Assembly: GCA_035771175.1 (NCBI GenBank)
Contig: CM069612.1
Coordinates: 22,736,987-22,800,986 of the forward strand
Reading direction: 5' to 3'
DNA: 64,000 nt
Origin: Paratinospora sagittata
Lineage: Eukaryota > Streptophyta > Magnoliopsida > Ranunculales > Menispermaceae
The position numbers and the translations under genes were made by a program. This document shows, in pieces, positions 1 to 9,638 of this stretch. Position 1 is the first letter of the stretch; each line of letters opens with the position of its first letter. A model generated the notes under the pieces. It did not search any database. It was not told the origin of the DNA and saw only the letters and a program-made list of their open reading frames with translations.

Positions 1-179
1 TGAGAATAAACAAAATAGATGCATTAATAATAGGCAGAAAAAAATTACAGCAAGCACAGAAGAGTACCAGTGGTGCTCAAACAAACACAAAGCACAAAAA
101 CAACATCAAAAGCAGAAGCAAAGAAATAAACAAAGACAACTCAACTCTTCAGCCAATCTCCCCAACTCCTAATCCAAGA

Positions 180-761
180 ATTGATGGAATACACCCCATT
201 TATCTTAAAAGCAACTACCCACGTGCTAGCTAGAAGCAGAACATTAGACCAAACATTCTCCGCACTCCTAGAAAGATTTTCAAAAAAGCGTTCGTTATGC
301 TTCAATCAAATCATCTAAAGAGTGGCCAGCGAATGTATGACAAAGATAAGGCTCCATAAGGGGCAGAGAAAGAATAGATAGTCAGCATCGTCTGCATAGT
401 TAACATATAACGGGCAACAATGAGGAAGCAAATACAAAAATGGTAATCTCCGTTAAAGCTCGTCACCTATTTTAAGCTTATTATGGACCATGATCCACCC
501 AAATATTTTAATCTTAGATGGGACATGAGCTTCCCAAATTGGAATAGCAAGGGGAAAAATGGGTAAAGATGGGTCATTGATTAAGAATTGGAAAAAAGAT
601 TTGCAAGTGAAAAAGCCCGAATAATGAAGAGACCATTTGAAGTGGTCATGACCTAAAGATAAATGGATAGAATTCAACATGAGTAACAAGTCAAAGAGCT
701 CAGCATGTTGGCCAACAGTAAGTGTGTCAGGATTAAACAAGTTCCATTGAATGGGCTTCAA
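180..761 (-). pseudogene. LINE zf-RVT-like domain (degenerate)
   Basis: An open minus-strand block at 761-453 contains FKWSLHYSGFFTCKSFF and IPIWEAHVPSKIKIFGWIMVHNKL. This is the region of plant LINE ORF2 just after reverse transcriptase, in which short-loop W and K/R residues precede a zinc-binding segment. Downstream, towards position 180, the similarity continues only across stops and frame changes. It belongs to the same element as the RT block to the right, and the orientation and order are as expected. It has no function of its own. Confidence 0.7.
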
Positions 762-1023
762 GTGATCATTTGGAATGATGAAATGGGCAATGGGGTGTTT
801 AGGGAATGGGGTTGCATGGTAAAGTCTAGGGAATCTTTTAGCTAGTGGGAAATCACCTATCCATCAATCCTCCCAAAACCTGAAAGTGCAACCATCCCCT
901 ATCTTTGGGATAAAATGAGGGTGCATATTTGAGAGAAAGGATAAGACATATTTTCATGGGCTTCTATAGGTAGAACGAACTAAAGGTACAATTTTCCTAC
1001 CAAACTCAATCTTTCCAAACTTG

Positions 1024-1805
1024 TTAGTGATAACCTTGCCCAAAAAGAGTGATTCTCCTTGTAGTATCTCCACACCCATTTAGCACAAACGCCTTGTTTC
1101 TCTTCATGATTTTACCAATACCCAAGCTCCCTTTAGCAGCCTGTCTTTGGACTATCTTCCAGTTGATTAGGTAAGAACCACCACTCTTATACGCCCCTTT
1201 CCACATGAATGATTTTAGTTTCTTCTCCACCTCTTTGGCAACCATGGAAGGCATACGGAAGAGGGATAAGTAATACATAGGAATGGCTGACAAAATCAAA
1301 TTGATTAAAGCAAGTCTTCCTCCTCTTGAAAGGAAACCTCTCTTCCACCTTTCAAACCTTCGGGAGATCTTTGTTAACACTGGGTCCCAAAAGTTGTTGC
1401 ATAAGGGATTTTCACCTAATGGCATACCAAGGTAGTGAAGAGGCCAAGAGCCTATAAAATATCCAATCTTTGCTGCCATCCTGACTAACACATCATGCTC
1501 CAAGTTAATGCTAACCAATTGACTTTTCATCAAATTAACCTTTAGCCCAAACAACTTGCAAAAGCACTAAAGCAAACATATGGCATTCTCCACGATCTCC
1601 TCCTCTCCGTCAAAAAGAAGAAGAGTATCATCAGCGAACATTAGGTGAGAGACCACCACTCTTTCTTTGCCAACAGAGAATCCCTGGATCAAAGAATGCA
1701 AGCAAGCTTTAGACATCATCTTACATAAAACATCACCCACCAAAGTAAATAGGAACGGAGACAATGGGTTTCCTTGTCTAAGCCCCTTATGAGCATCAAA
1801 TTTAA
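1024..1805 (-). pseudogene. LINE reverse transcriptase, C-terminal half (broken)
   Basis: Two consecutive minus-strand reading blocks (1805-1570 and 1554-1024) are in the same frame and separated by one TAG stop at 1567-1569. The first contains RQGNPLSPFLF and the catalytic FADDTLLLF motif. The second contains the YLGMPLG motif and a long thumb-like region with KRGFLSRGGRLALI, typical of plant LINE RTs. No endonuclease or N-terminal RT fingers are present to the right, so this is a fragment. A single nonsense codon separates blocks that otherwise read well, so decay is moderate. Confidence 0.85.
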
Positions 1806-1845
1806 TATGCATGTATTGTTTTAGATTACATTGAATCATATACAT

Positions 1846-2951
1846 GTATTGATATGTGATTCAACAAAAATCCAAAGGTAATGGGGCTCCATATGGATTC
1901 ATATCACATCACTTACCCATCAAAAAAAAAAAAAAAAAGTCTTGCATTCAAACTCTCTCATCTAATTCTCAAGATGTGTGTTTTTTGTAAATGTCCAACT
2001 AAGGAAATCTCAACTAATAATAGTTTCTTATAATATTATTTTTCGCTATAAATACCAGTTCTTTTACTATTAATTTAAGTTATATATTGAACTATCCATG
2101 TGCTATATATGCTTGTGCACTCCCTAGCTACCACAACAAGTCTCTCATTTATTCTTAAATATATAAAAAAAAATTGTGAGTGTTAAAATCAATATTTTAT
2201 GACAAATTTTAAATACACATTTTATATATTTCTATTACTATAGTTTTAATTCTTAAGTTTTATTTATTTTTATATACCCCAAAACATATATGTATTCCGT
2301 ATATACCAAAAAAAATTAAATCATCTAGTGGAGAAAAAAATTATTTGCATGCTTCTAATTGTTTTCATACCGATGACTCTTATTTTTGTCAACTAAATTT
2401 GATCGAGTAGAACGGGGGAAACAGATTAATATAGCCGACCCATGAAGTTGAAAAAGATTAATTAATTGAGTTAAATTAAATATAATTAAATAAAGCCAAT
2501 AAATTTATTTTTATTATATACTTCAAGTCTCTATTATGTCCATTTAATTTATTGAGTTATGGAGAAGAGATTTGAAATTGATGCTGTTACTATAAATTCA
2601 AAGAGTTGTCATTTTTCTAATTAGATCAATTTATTAATTAGGTCAATGTATTCCTTGTTCAGCAGTTGTGTTGATGCATTGCACGATAAAATTTATAAAT
2701 AATTTTGTTAACATTTAATAATAACTTTAGAAATGTTTTTATGACCAGAAAAAAAAATTATACTCAAAATCATACCTTACTCGTGCTAATGTACGGTGAG
2801 TGGTAACGTAAGTGCTTTTTCTTTTCTTTTTTTGTCACATCAAGATGGGTATATTTTTAAGTATATAATTTAGGTTTCCTATGATAACATATATATATAG
2901 ATATGCATTGATTTGTTAAGCTCAAATGATAATGCTCATTAAGTAAATTGT
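1846..2951. other. AT-rich spacer without genes
   Basis: I see no coding sequence here. The stretch has a poly-A run at about 1922-1938 and an imperfect inverted repeat around 1851-1912 (TGATATGTGATTC against GGATTCATATCACATCA). Otherwise it is AT-rich sequence with many stops in all frames. Confidence 0.6.
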
Positions 2952-2969
2952 AAAGTAGATACATCATCA

Positions 2970-3164
2970 TCTAACGTGTGGTGCAACACAGATAGTCGAG
3001 GATTTGTGCTAAAGGTGGTTAAGGTATAAAAGTCTCATTATCAAAATTTGTGTCTGTCTTAGTTGTGCCGACTTAGAAAAAGCCGTCTAATGCCCCTATA
3101 ATACTCGAAAGTAGATTAGTCTTGCCCCAAAAACGGAAACACTGCATGAAAAACCAAAAAAAAA
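2970..3164 (+). mobile_element. Short poly-A retroposon (SINE-like) with target-site duplication
   Basis: About 195 bp ending in an A-rich tail (about 3151-3167) lie between two copies of an 18-bp direct repeat, at 2952-2969 and 3165-3182. The first three A's of the second copy may be part of the tail, so the true duplication is 15-18 bp. Long duplication plus 3' poly-A is the hallmark of LINE-mediated retroposition. No clean pol III A and B boxes are visible, so it could be a SINE or a truncated retroposed transcript. It sits in the 3' end of a LINE-type RNase H fragment. Confidence 0.7.
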
Positions 3165-3182
3165 AAAGTAGATACATCATCA

Positions 3183-3305
3183 AAAGCCCTCCCCGGCAAC
3201 CAAGTAGCCACATCTTCAATCCAAGTTTCGTAATCAGAAATAGATAAAACCTATCAAGCTAAAAATTGAGCTACTCCATTGCAATGTCTACAGATGAAAT
3301 CAAAA
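3183..3305 (-). pseudogene. RNase H-like (RVT_3) C-terminal fragment
   Basis: One minus-strand frame reads FICRHCNGVAQFLA, two stops, then ISDYETWIEDVATWLP and AFDDVST. This matches the end of the plant LINE-associated RNase H (RVT_3) domain, where an R-x-x-N-x-x-A-H/Q-x-L-A motif precedes an acidic 'W-L/I-E-D-V' tail. The two stops lie where that domain normally reads through. It lies on the 5' side of the LINE at 1-1805 and so probably belongs to a different insertion. The poly-A element at 2970-3164 landed in its last codons. Confidence 0.6.
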
Positions 3306-3642
3306 CTACCCTTAATATTTGTATAGAATTGATATAATTATATATATATATATATTTAATTAATTTTATTTGAATACGGTCTAAACATAAGCTCGAGATG
3401 TATAACGATAAAAGATAGTCATATGAAACATATAAATGTTATACATTATCATAGTTCACATTATGTTCGTATATATTATAAGATGATTTTTTTCTAAAGA
3501 TTACATATATTTATGTTGAATCAATATTTTTATCAAGTAGTTCAAGCCCATGAAACACAACATGTTTTCTCATATACACGATTTTTTTTATACATTTTTT
3601 TTGTTTATTATTATAATAAGCACACCCTAACCATGTTATATG
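3306..3642. other. AT-rich flank of the Tat element
   Basis: No gene seen. A short (TA)n run lies at about 3338-3354. This is the sequence into which the Tat-lineage element inserted. Confidence 0.5.
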
Positions 3643-4521
3643 TGTTGGTGCAAGATTTGACCAACACCAGTAGACGATAAGGTGGAGGAAAGATGCTGAT
3701 CTGAAACTCATTGGAGTGCTGGAGAAATCGTTGGAAGTTAGTTATCTAAAAGAGGAAAAATAGGAGAATACAAGCTATCGTAAGGAACACCGGTGTAGTG
3801 TCAGCTAAAGACCTTCCGATGCCTAAGTTAGTTCAGAACTGCGTAATATTGAACTCATTCGAGAATGACTTAGAGTTTCCTACCTTTCCCTTAGGGGTTA
3901 AGCTCTTTTTATAAAGAGGGCTTGAGGTCTTTGGCCTTGTCGTAGTATTGTTGTAAAACCAAGAATCCAACTTGTGTTGGGAGAGCATATCTGATTCCTG
4001 GTAGGATTTGGTCCGATCCTCATAGGATTACGATGACTTATCAGTCTTCTTGTCGAATTGGTAGAGTATCTGATTTTATCAGAGTCGAATTATGAGTGAA
4101 TCCCGAACTTGTCGCAATGGAACACGCCCTATCCCTATCTGATCGAGCATTCCGTCGTCATCAGTTCCTGAGTCGGAGACCCTTACAGGTCGGCATACCG
4201 ACCTGTAGTCTCTCGTTCTAGTAGCCTAATAATGGAGATTTGGTCTGCCATAAGGTCGGTATACAGTGGTCAGTGATCATCGAAATGAGATACTGATCTG
4301 GCTTTGCAGATCTTTTGTTGTTGACATTCCATTTATTGTGACTGTGACATTCACCTGGTCAGTAGGAAAGACCATGGGCTTAGGCTGTGTGCCCGGTTAG
4401 GCAGATCCATCTCTCCTGTCCAGAACAGATACAGGTCAGTATATCTACCTCATATGTGCTACGTCTTACTGGATTAGATTAACATGGCTGACGTATCTTA
4501 TGTTCGGTATATGGTCCAACA
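3643..4521 (-). repeat. Tat-element 3' LTR
   Basis: Left-hand 879-bp LTR with TGTTGG...CCAACA ends. It aligns along its whole length with 31547-32425 without a net length change. Many of the differences are transitions, as expected for methylated old repeats. Confidence 0.9.
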
Positions 4522-4522
4522 G

Positions 4523-4538
4523 TTATCCTCCAACCTCC
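4523..4538 (-). promoter_or_regulatory. Polypurine tract of the Tat element
   Basis: On the minus strand the 16 bases GGAGGTTGGAGGATAA end one base before the 3' LTR. This is the expected position for the plus-strand DNA primer of an LTR retrotransposon. Confidence 0.6.
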
Positions 4539-4734
4539 GAGTAAGACTAATTGCTTGAAGGTTAGATGAAACGCCAAGTACCAAGCCATTAAATGCTTAT
4601 GACAGTTGTGCTCAGAAAACTGCGTGGATGTGCGCCGCCTGACAGCCCGGCCGCCACTGCACTTTCTTTGACTGTGGGCCGTTGATTTTGCCTAGGGATT
4701 TGTGCTCATAAGTACGCCTTACAAGTCGTTTGCC

Positions 4735-4743
4735 TATAAATAG
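4735..4743 (+). promoter_or_regulatory. Candidate TATA box of the antisense gene
   Basis: TATAAATAG lies 171 bp upstream of the first ATG (4906) of the plus-strand ORF, outside the LTR and in a more GC-rich stretch than its surroundings. It suggests that the extra gene of the Tat element is transcribed from its own promoter, opposite to gag-pol. This rests on the motif and its spacing only. Confidence 0.5.
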
Positions 4744-4905
4744 AGAACTGGTCATTTGCTTTCCATTCATCAACTAAGTTCTGAGAGATTGGTAATCGCT
4801 TGTTCGGCTACTCTGATCTTCGACTCTTGCGGTAACTCTTTACTCCTAGCTTTTCCTTTATTTTTTTGCTAGGTAGTCTATAGGTATAACTCTTAGGTTG
4901 TTTAG

Positions 4906-6394
4906 ATGACTTCCTCTAGCATAGATCCCCCTATCCACCAAAGAGCTTCCTCTTCATCCTCTATGGAAGTCTCCTACGAGGACCTCTTCCCAGAGGAGGG
5001 AGTTAGGCCTGACCCTCAGGTCGGAGGGAGTACAGTAGTTCTATCCTCCTCCAAGGACTCCGAGGAGGACGAAGGTGCTTGATGTTACATCTCTTTTAGT
5101 CAATAGATCCCAGAGTAGGTTTGGTACTACCGAGTCTAGTACATCAGGTCGGGTACACGTATCCCCTAAGCCCGAAGACGCCGGAATAGGTGAAATCTTT
5201 TACTCGGTAGATCGCGTTCCATCCAAAATAAATGAGCATCGCCTTGCTCAGTTGACGAAGGAGGTCGGTATACCAAATCGTATTGGGTTGAGGGCACCTG
5301 CTCCTAGGGACTGAGCCAGTCACCCTAAGAGATGAGAGGTTCCTCTGTATACCAAGCTTTTTGAGGATGGATTGACCTTGCCCCTTTTTTTGCCTCTGTG
5401 TCGCCTACTTAAGCACATCCGAGTCGCCCCTGCTCAGCTCAACCCCAATGTGTGGAGAGAAATTATGAGCTGCCTTGTGCTCTGGAAGGAAAAAAGGTGG
5501 CTGGAGTTTGATTTTCAAGACTTCGCCTTTGCCTACAGACTAAAGTCCCACCAGAGATGTAGCGGGTGGTATTATGCTTCGGCTCATCAGGGTGCCAAAG
5601 AAGGGCAGCCCCTGATCACAGAGAACCCGACCTCCAATAAATCATGGAAAGATAAATGGTTCTTTGCCTCGGGGGTGTGGGCGAAGGAAGTTGGCGTACC
5701 GAGCATTTTCGGGAAACCAGTTATCGAGCTTCCCTCCATCCCTGATCTCTATTTCTCGTCTTTGTCCTGCTCGGTAGGGGCTGACGTTTTTTTTTGTTTA
5801 TCTTGTCAAGTACTTAGGAGAGACCGAACAAAGAAGAAAGTTTCAACTTCTCTTGTATCGAAGAAATCTACCGGCTCCCCTTTGAAGATCGGCGATACAA
5901 GGTCATACTTACTCTCGAGAGACTGTACCAAGCTGGTATAATTATAGATAAGAAAGTTTTCTTAGGAGGTAAGTTTGGCTTATCTTATGTTAATTTTGTA
6001 CCGATCAGTTTTTTGAGGTTCTGAGCTGAGACGTTGTGTTTATAATGTAGGTTTTCCTGCTCCCGATTCTACCGCCAAGAAAGGGAAGAAAAGAAAAACA
6101 GACAGGTCTGAAGAGATGGCACCCAAGGGAGCTACTGCTGGTTGATATATTATCGACTCGTCCATGCTGAAGGACCTCTATGCTGAGCGAGCAGCTGCCT
6201 CTTAGGGGTCGGCAAGGAGATCGTCGAGCAGCGCCTCGAAAAAGACTTTGGCTTTGAAGGGGAAAGCTCCAGCATCTTCCTCCGAGCAGGTGAGCACTTC
6301 TGCTCTTGAGACAAGGTCGGTGGGGGGCAAATTGAAGTCCCTTGCTACTACTGACCAAGGACATGCCAAGAAGGTGAGATTTGGAGAAGAAAAG
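4906..6394 (+). pseudogene. Antisense extra ORF of the Tat element, 5' part (PF04195-like 'putative gypsy-type transposon' domain)
   Basis: Plus-strand coding remnant running against gag-pol. It starts MTSSSIDPP at 4906 and is acidic and serine-rich at first. A conserved block at 5375-5710 has the features of the plant 'transposase (putative), gypsy type' family: an APAQL-x-PN-x-W segment, an FAYRLK segment, a WYYAS segment and an N-x-SWKDKWFF segment. The reading frame shifts at about 5075 and has stops near 5312 and 5330, with further shifts near 5790 and 5880. An 82-bp GT-AG intron is likely at 5969-6050 (GTAAGT...AATGTAG). The last stretch (6248-6394) is basic and low-complexity, and stops where the younger element begins. 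The continuation is at 25378. The role of these ORFs is unknown, and this copy is dead. Confidence 0.72.
5969..6050 (+). other. Probable intron in the antisense ORF
   Basis: GTAAGT at 5969 and AATGTAG ending at 6050 frame an AT-rich 82-bp segment within an otherwise GC-richer coding remnant. Coding-like sequence resumes directly after the AG. Confidence 0.5.
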
Positions 6395-6810
6395 TGTGAC
6401 GCCCCGAAAATTATTTCATCTAGCCTATAACCCAATTGCATTTTTGCCCAAACTCTATGTGTTGCCTTGATATGTTTGGTGTTTGTTTGATGGTTGTTTA
6501 ATGTTTGATGCTTGATAATGTATATAAATATGTGTATCATAAATTGTATATGGGTCATGTTAAATTAAAGTGTAATGCATATGTTATTATTTATGCATGA
6601 GCCCATTAAACCATGAATTGATATGGGTTAGGATTGATTGAATAAAAGGATAAATGAGAATGAAAATTTGGTGTATTAAATGGATTGAACATTTAAAATA
6701 TATGGAAGCATGAGATTGGTTAAAGTACATGTGGTTGGTATGGGTAGTATGAGACCAACACATGTGAAGTTTGGTGCATGAAAGTGGACAAGTGTCCCAT
6801 GCCCACTTCT

Positions 6811-6969
6811 AGAATCCAAGAATGTGCTAGAAAATAAGGTGAGTGGAGGAGAGAATCCAAGAATGTGCTAGAAAATGAGGTGAGTGGAGGAGAGAATCCA
6901 AGAATGTGCTAGAAAGTGAGGTGAGTGGAGGAGGGAATCAAGGAAGTGCTAGAAAGAGGTGAGTGGAGA
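6811..6969 (+). repeat. 41-bp tandem repeat in the LTR (about 3.8 copies)
   Basis: Units begin at 6811, 6852, 6893 and 6934 with AGAATCCAAGAATGTGCTAG or a variant and end in GTGAGTGGAGGAG. The same array is present 7980 and 15960 bp further on (14791-14949 and 22771-22929). All three have the same copy number, which is expected only if the LTR copies are very young. Confidence 0.85.
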
Positions 6970-7031
6970 GAAAGGAAAGAAGAAGAGAAAGAAAAGAAGA
7001 GAAAGGAAAGAAGAAGAGAAGGAAGGAGAGA
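6960..7031 (+). repeat. GA-rich polypurine stretch in the LTR
   Basis: About 70 bases made almost only of A and G on the plus strand follow the 41-bp repeats. Equivalent copies lie at 14940-15011 and 22920-22991. Such tracts can form triplexes or act as GAGA-type sites; here only the composition is visible. Confidence 0.7.
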
Positions 7032-7140
7032 GTTGCAGGAGGAAGATCCCTGCGACGTTTCCATCAAAGAGGTGGATCTTTGGAATATACGGTCAGATTG
7101 AGCTCAAATTTTATCAACACGTTCGTAGCTTATGGTTCTT

Positions 7141-7494
7141 CATTCTGGTCGGTGGAGATCTTGATCAGAGGTTTCTTCTAAGAGATCTAACCTCTCAAAC
7201 AAAGCTGGTCGGAAAGTCTGGATTTCTCGCACTGTTTCGCTCAAACTTATAGTTCTCCTAAATCTACCGTTTGATGGCTACCAAATTTGGGTATGTGGTT
7301 TAAAACAGATATTTCTACATTCTGAACGGTGGAGATCTTAATTAGAGGCTTTTTCTAAGAGATATAACCTCTCAAACGAAGCTGGTCGGAATTTCTGGGT
7401 TACTCGTGCCGTTTCGGTAAAACTTGTAGATCTCCTTAATATACCGTTGGATGGATATCAAATTTGGGTATGTAGTTTATAACAGATATTTCTG
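7141..7494 (+). repeat. 177-bp internal tandem duplication in the LTR
   Basis: Two diverged units (7141-7317 and 7318-7494) share CATTCTG...CGGTGGAGATCTT and CAAATTTGGGTATGT landmarks. A partial third unit starts at about 7494. The same structure recurs in LTR 2 (15121-15474) and LTR 3 (23101-23454). Confidence 0.7.
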
Positions 7495-8587
7495 TATTCT
7501 GAACGGTGTAGATGTTTACACATTAAGTATTTTGTGTGATATAGCCATCTGAGTTTGGGTATTTGCAGCAGGAAAGGAGAAACTGTCTGATTAGATACTT
7601 GTTCATCAAATACACAAATCTTTTCGGTCCACCGTTGGATTGGGCTGATATTTGGACAGAAGGTTTGTTTCTTCACATACTTCAATCTGTACGGTTGATT
7701 TTGTGATTACATATTTCTATTGGTAGATTAATACATCTGAACAGAATATTAAATGAAGAATTTGGTAAGGTGCTTGTATTGGACCTAAATTTAGAATATG
7801 AACTTAGACATTTCCAAATAGCTTGCATGTCAACTATGTTGACCTAGTTGCCATTGTTGATGAACCTTTGATGCAAAATCAGTGATATACATGGCTGAAC
7901 ATGGTGACCTAGTGTAAATCGACAATATGGCCTAAGTATGAAAAATTTCATATTTTAGGGCTTTTGATGCTTTTGGCCTAAAATCATTGAATTGATGCAA
8001 CTTATGTTTAATTAAGCATGATTAGAGTTGATTATGCTACTGATTTGGTGGTTGTGACCATATCATGGGTTAGGCCTACTTGTGATCAAGTGACCAAATT
8101 TGGGCATGTTTATGCCTAAGGAATTGAAAATCAGTATTTTTTATTAATAGAATGGTTTATGTATGAGAACTATGCATTAGAGGCCTAAGTCATGTGATTT
8201 GAGTTGAATGATGGGATTAGATGGGATTTAGGCCTATTGTTTATGTATGGGCTGATTTAGGGTTGATGTGTAATGTCTATGTGATTGAGCATAGAAATTG
8301 ATGTATGGTAGGATATTGATGTATGTTTCAGGATCTTGATTGGGTTGATTCGGTTTGGTGGTCGTGTGTGGTTAAATACTCTCGCGAGGCTTGGTAGTGA
8401 GTAGACTTCATTTATGATTATATCTTTTATGTCATCATATCATTTATATATTGTATGTTGAAAGCATGAATGTGTTCTAATGTTTTGAATGATGCATTTA
8501 TTTGAGAAAACCTTATGACCTTGGTTGGGCCCATCTATCTGGCTAATAGGGGGACTTAATCTTGTCATAGGAGGGTTTTAGGAAAGG

Positions 8588-8696
8588 AAATGATTGGGAT
8601 CAACGGCACGGTGAAATAGACGTGTACTAGTAACCCAAATAAAAATGATTGGGATCAACGGTACGGTGAAATAAACGTGCACTAGTAACCCAATAC
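8588..8696 (+). repeat. 56-bp tandem duplication in the LTR
   Basis: TGATTGGGATCAACGG starts at 8590 and again at 8646. Each unit ends ACTAGTAACCCAA. Copies also lie at 16568-16676 and 24548-24656. Confidence 0.75.
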
Positions 8697-9414
8697 ATGT
8701 GGAATGTGGATCCAAATTGATAAACTTTTACTTGCATCAAACGTATTATAAATGCTTGATATCTATATGTTATGAGCTTTTAATCATGCTACACATTGAC
8801 ATGCATACATGATATTTATTGATGAGTATTGATAGCATATTTGAATTCTATTCACTGGGCACCGTTGGCTCACCCTCATTTTCCTCTTTCAGGTCCTTCT
8901 GTCCCGAATAAGGGCAAAGGAGTAGTTATATCTTGAGGGCCTTGCCTGCGAAAGAATCCAAAGCCTCGATGTGAGTTGTGAGGCATTTCGATTGGACTGT
9001 GTTTTAAATTATGATGTATTATATTTTGGATTATGTAATTATAACACTTACCACATTGTAGTATGGGTGAGTTGGGACTTGTTAGATAAACCATGTGGGC
9101 ATATGACGGTTTTTATTTGTACCCACAATTTTGGACTTTATGTGCATGTCAATCTTAATGGACTGTAGGGATTATGATTTTATTTATGGTTCATTTTTAT
9201 GGATTGTCCCTTGTCTTTGATGATTAATACGGTGGGCAGTTTTGTTTAGTACCTTTTAATATTATGTCGTTGTTTGAGATAAGGCTCGTAGGGTCTCAAC
9301 CACCTCACGGGAGTTGAGGAGTGGTCGGAGATGCCTACGCCGGGCGTCCCGCCCCGGCATTCCGCATGCCATTCCCTGCGGGGTTGGTGGTCCAGGGCGC
9401 GGGGTCGCCACAGT

Positions 9415-9427
9415 TGGTATCAGAGCC
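9415..9427 (+). promoter_or_regulatory. Primer binding site, tRNA-iMet type (copy 1)
   Basis: TGGTATCAGAGCC lies two bases after the 5' LTR. It is complementary to the 3' end of plant initiator methionine tRNA, the usual primer of chromoviruses and Copia elements. Confidence 0.92.
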
Positions 9428-9638
9428 TGATTTCGCTAGGTTTGGTCTATGTATTGGACTTAGATGACTTTGACCTAGGAATTGGGTGAGAGATTTAGGT
9501 GATTAAAAAGCTTAAAAGAACTAACTTAAAAGCCTTACGATCATATTTTCTGTGTGTATTATATGATATGGGTAGTTATGAGGCTTTGTTAATGTTTTAA
9601 ATGTGTGATGGTTGTTCGTATGTCTACTTCTCAGTGTC

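Larger units (their letters stand above)
1..1805 (-). mobile_element. Truncated LINE (non-LTR retrotransposon) fragment
   Basis: Minus-strand remains of a plant LINE ORF2. Reading leftwards there is the reverse transcriptase palm with a FADD motif, the RT thumb, a zf-RVT-type domain, and a tail running off the window edge. The similarity starts abruptly near 1805, just upstream of an HKGLRQGNPLSPFLF block. The copy is therefore truncated at its 5' side (as oriented) or broken by a later rearrangement. In-frame stops and frameshifts mark it as dead. Its 3' terminus lies outside the window, so target-site duplications cannot be checked. Confidence 0.85.
6395..9412 (+). repeat. Chromovirus LTR 1 (5' LTR)
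   Basis: Starts TGTGACGCCCCGAAAATT and ends GGTCGCCACA, directly before the primer binding site. 3018 bp; I found no difference from LTR 2. It contains a 41-bp VNTR, a GA-rich tract, a 177-bp internal duplication and a 56-bp duplication, all described separately. A TATATAAATA sequence at 6521 is a possible but unproven promoter element. Confidence 0.93.

Noticed and set aside
4523..6390. A host gene captured between two unrelated transposons
   Set aside because: The PF04195-like domain, its position between the pol end and the 3' LTR, and the GC content shared with the gag-pol region make it part of the Tat element.
6811..6969. Regularly spaced repeats that could suggest a CRISPR-like array
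   Set aside because: Units are directly adjacent without unique spacers, are in a plant LTR, and recur in all three LTRs: a VNTR.
6959..7252. 97-codon ORF MSGEKGKKKRKKRRERKEEE in the LTR
   Set aside because: It translates a polypurine tract into a lysine/arginine/glutamate run; the frame is open because of composition, not selection.
8876..9168. Small ORFs on both strands near the LTR ends (8876-9094, 8971-9168 and copies)
   Set aside because: They have no similarity to retroelement accessory proteins and lie in LTR sequence expected to be regulatory.
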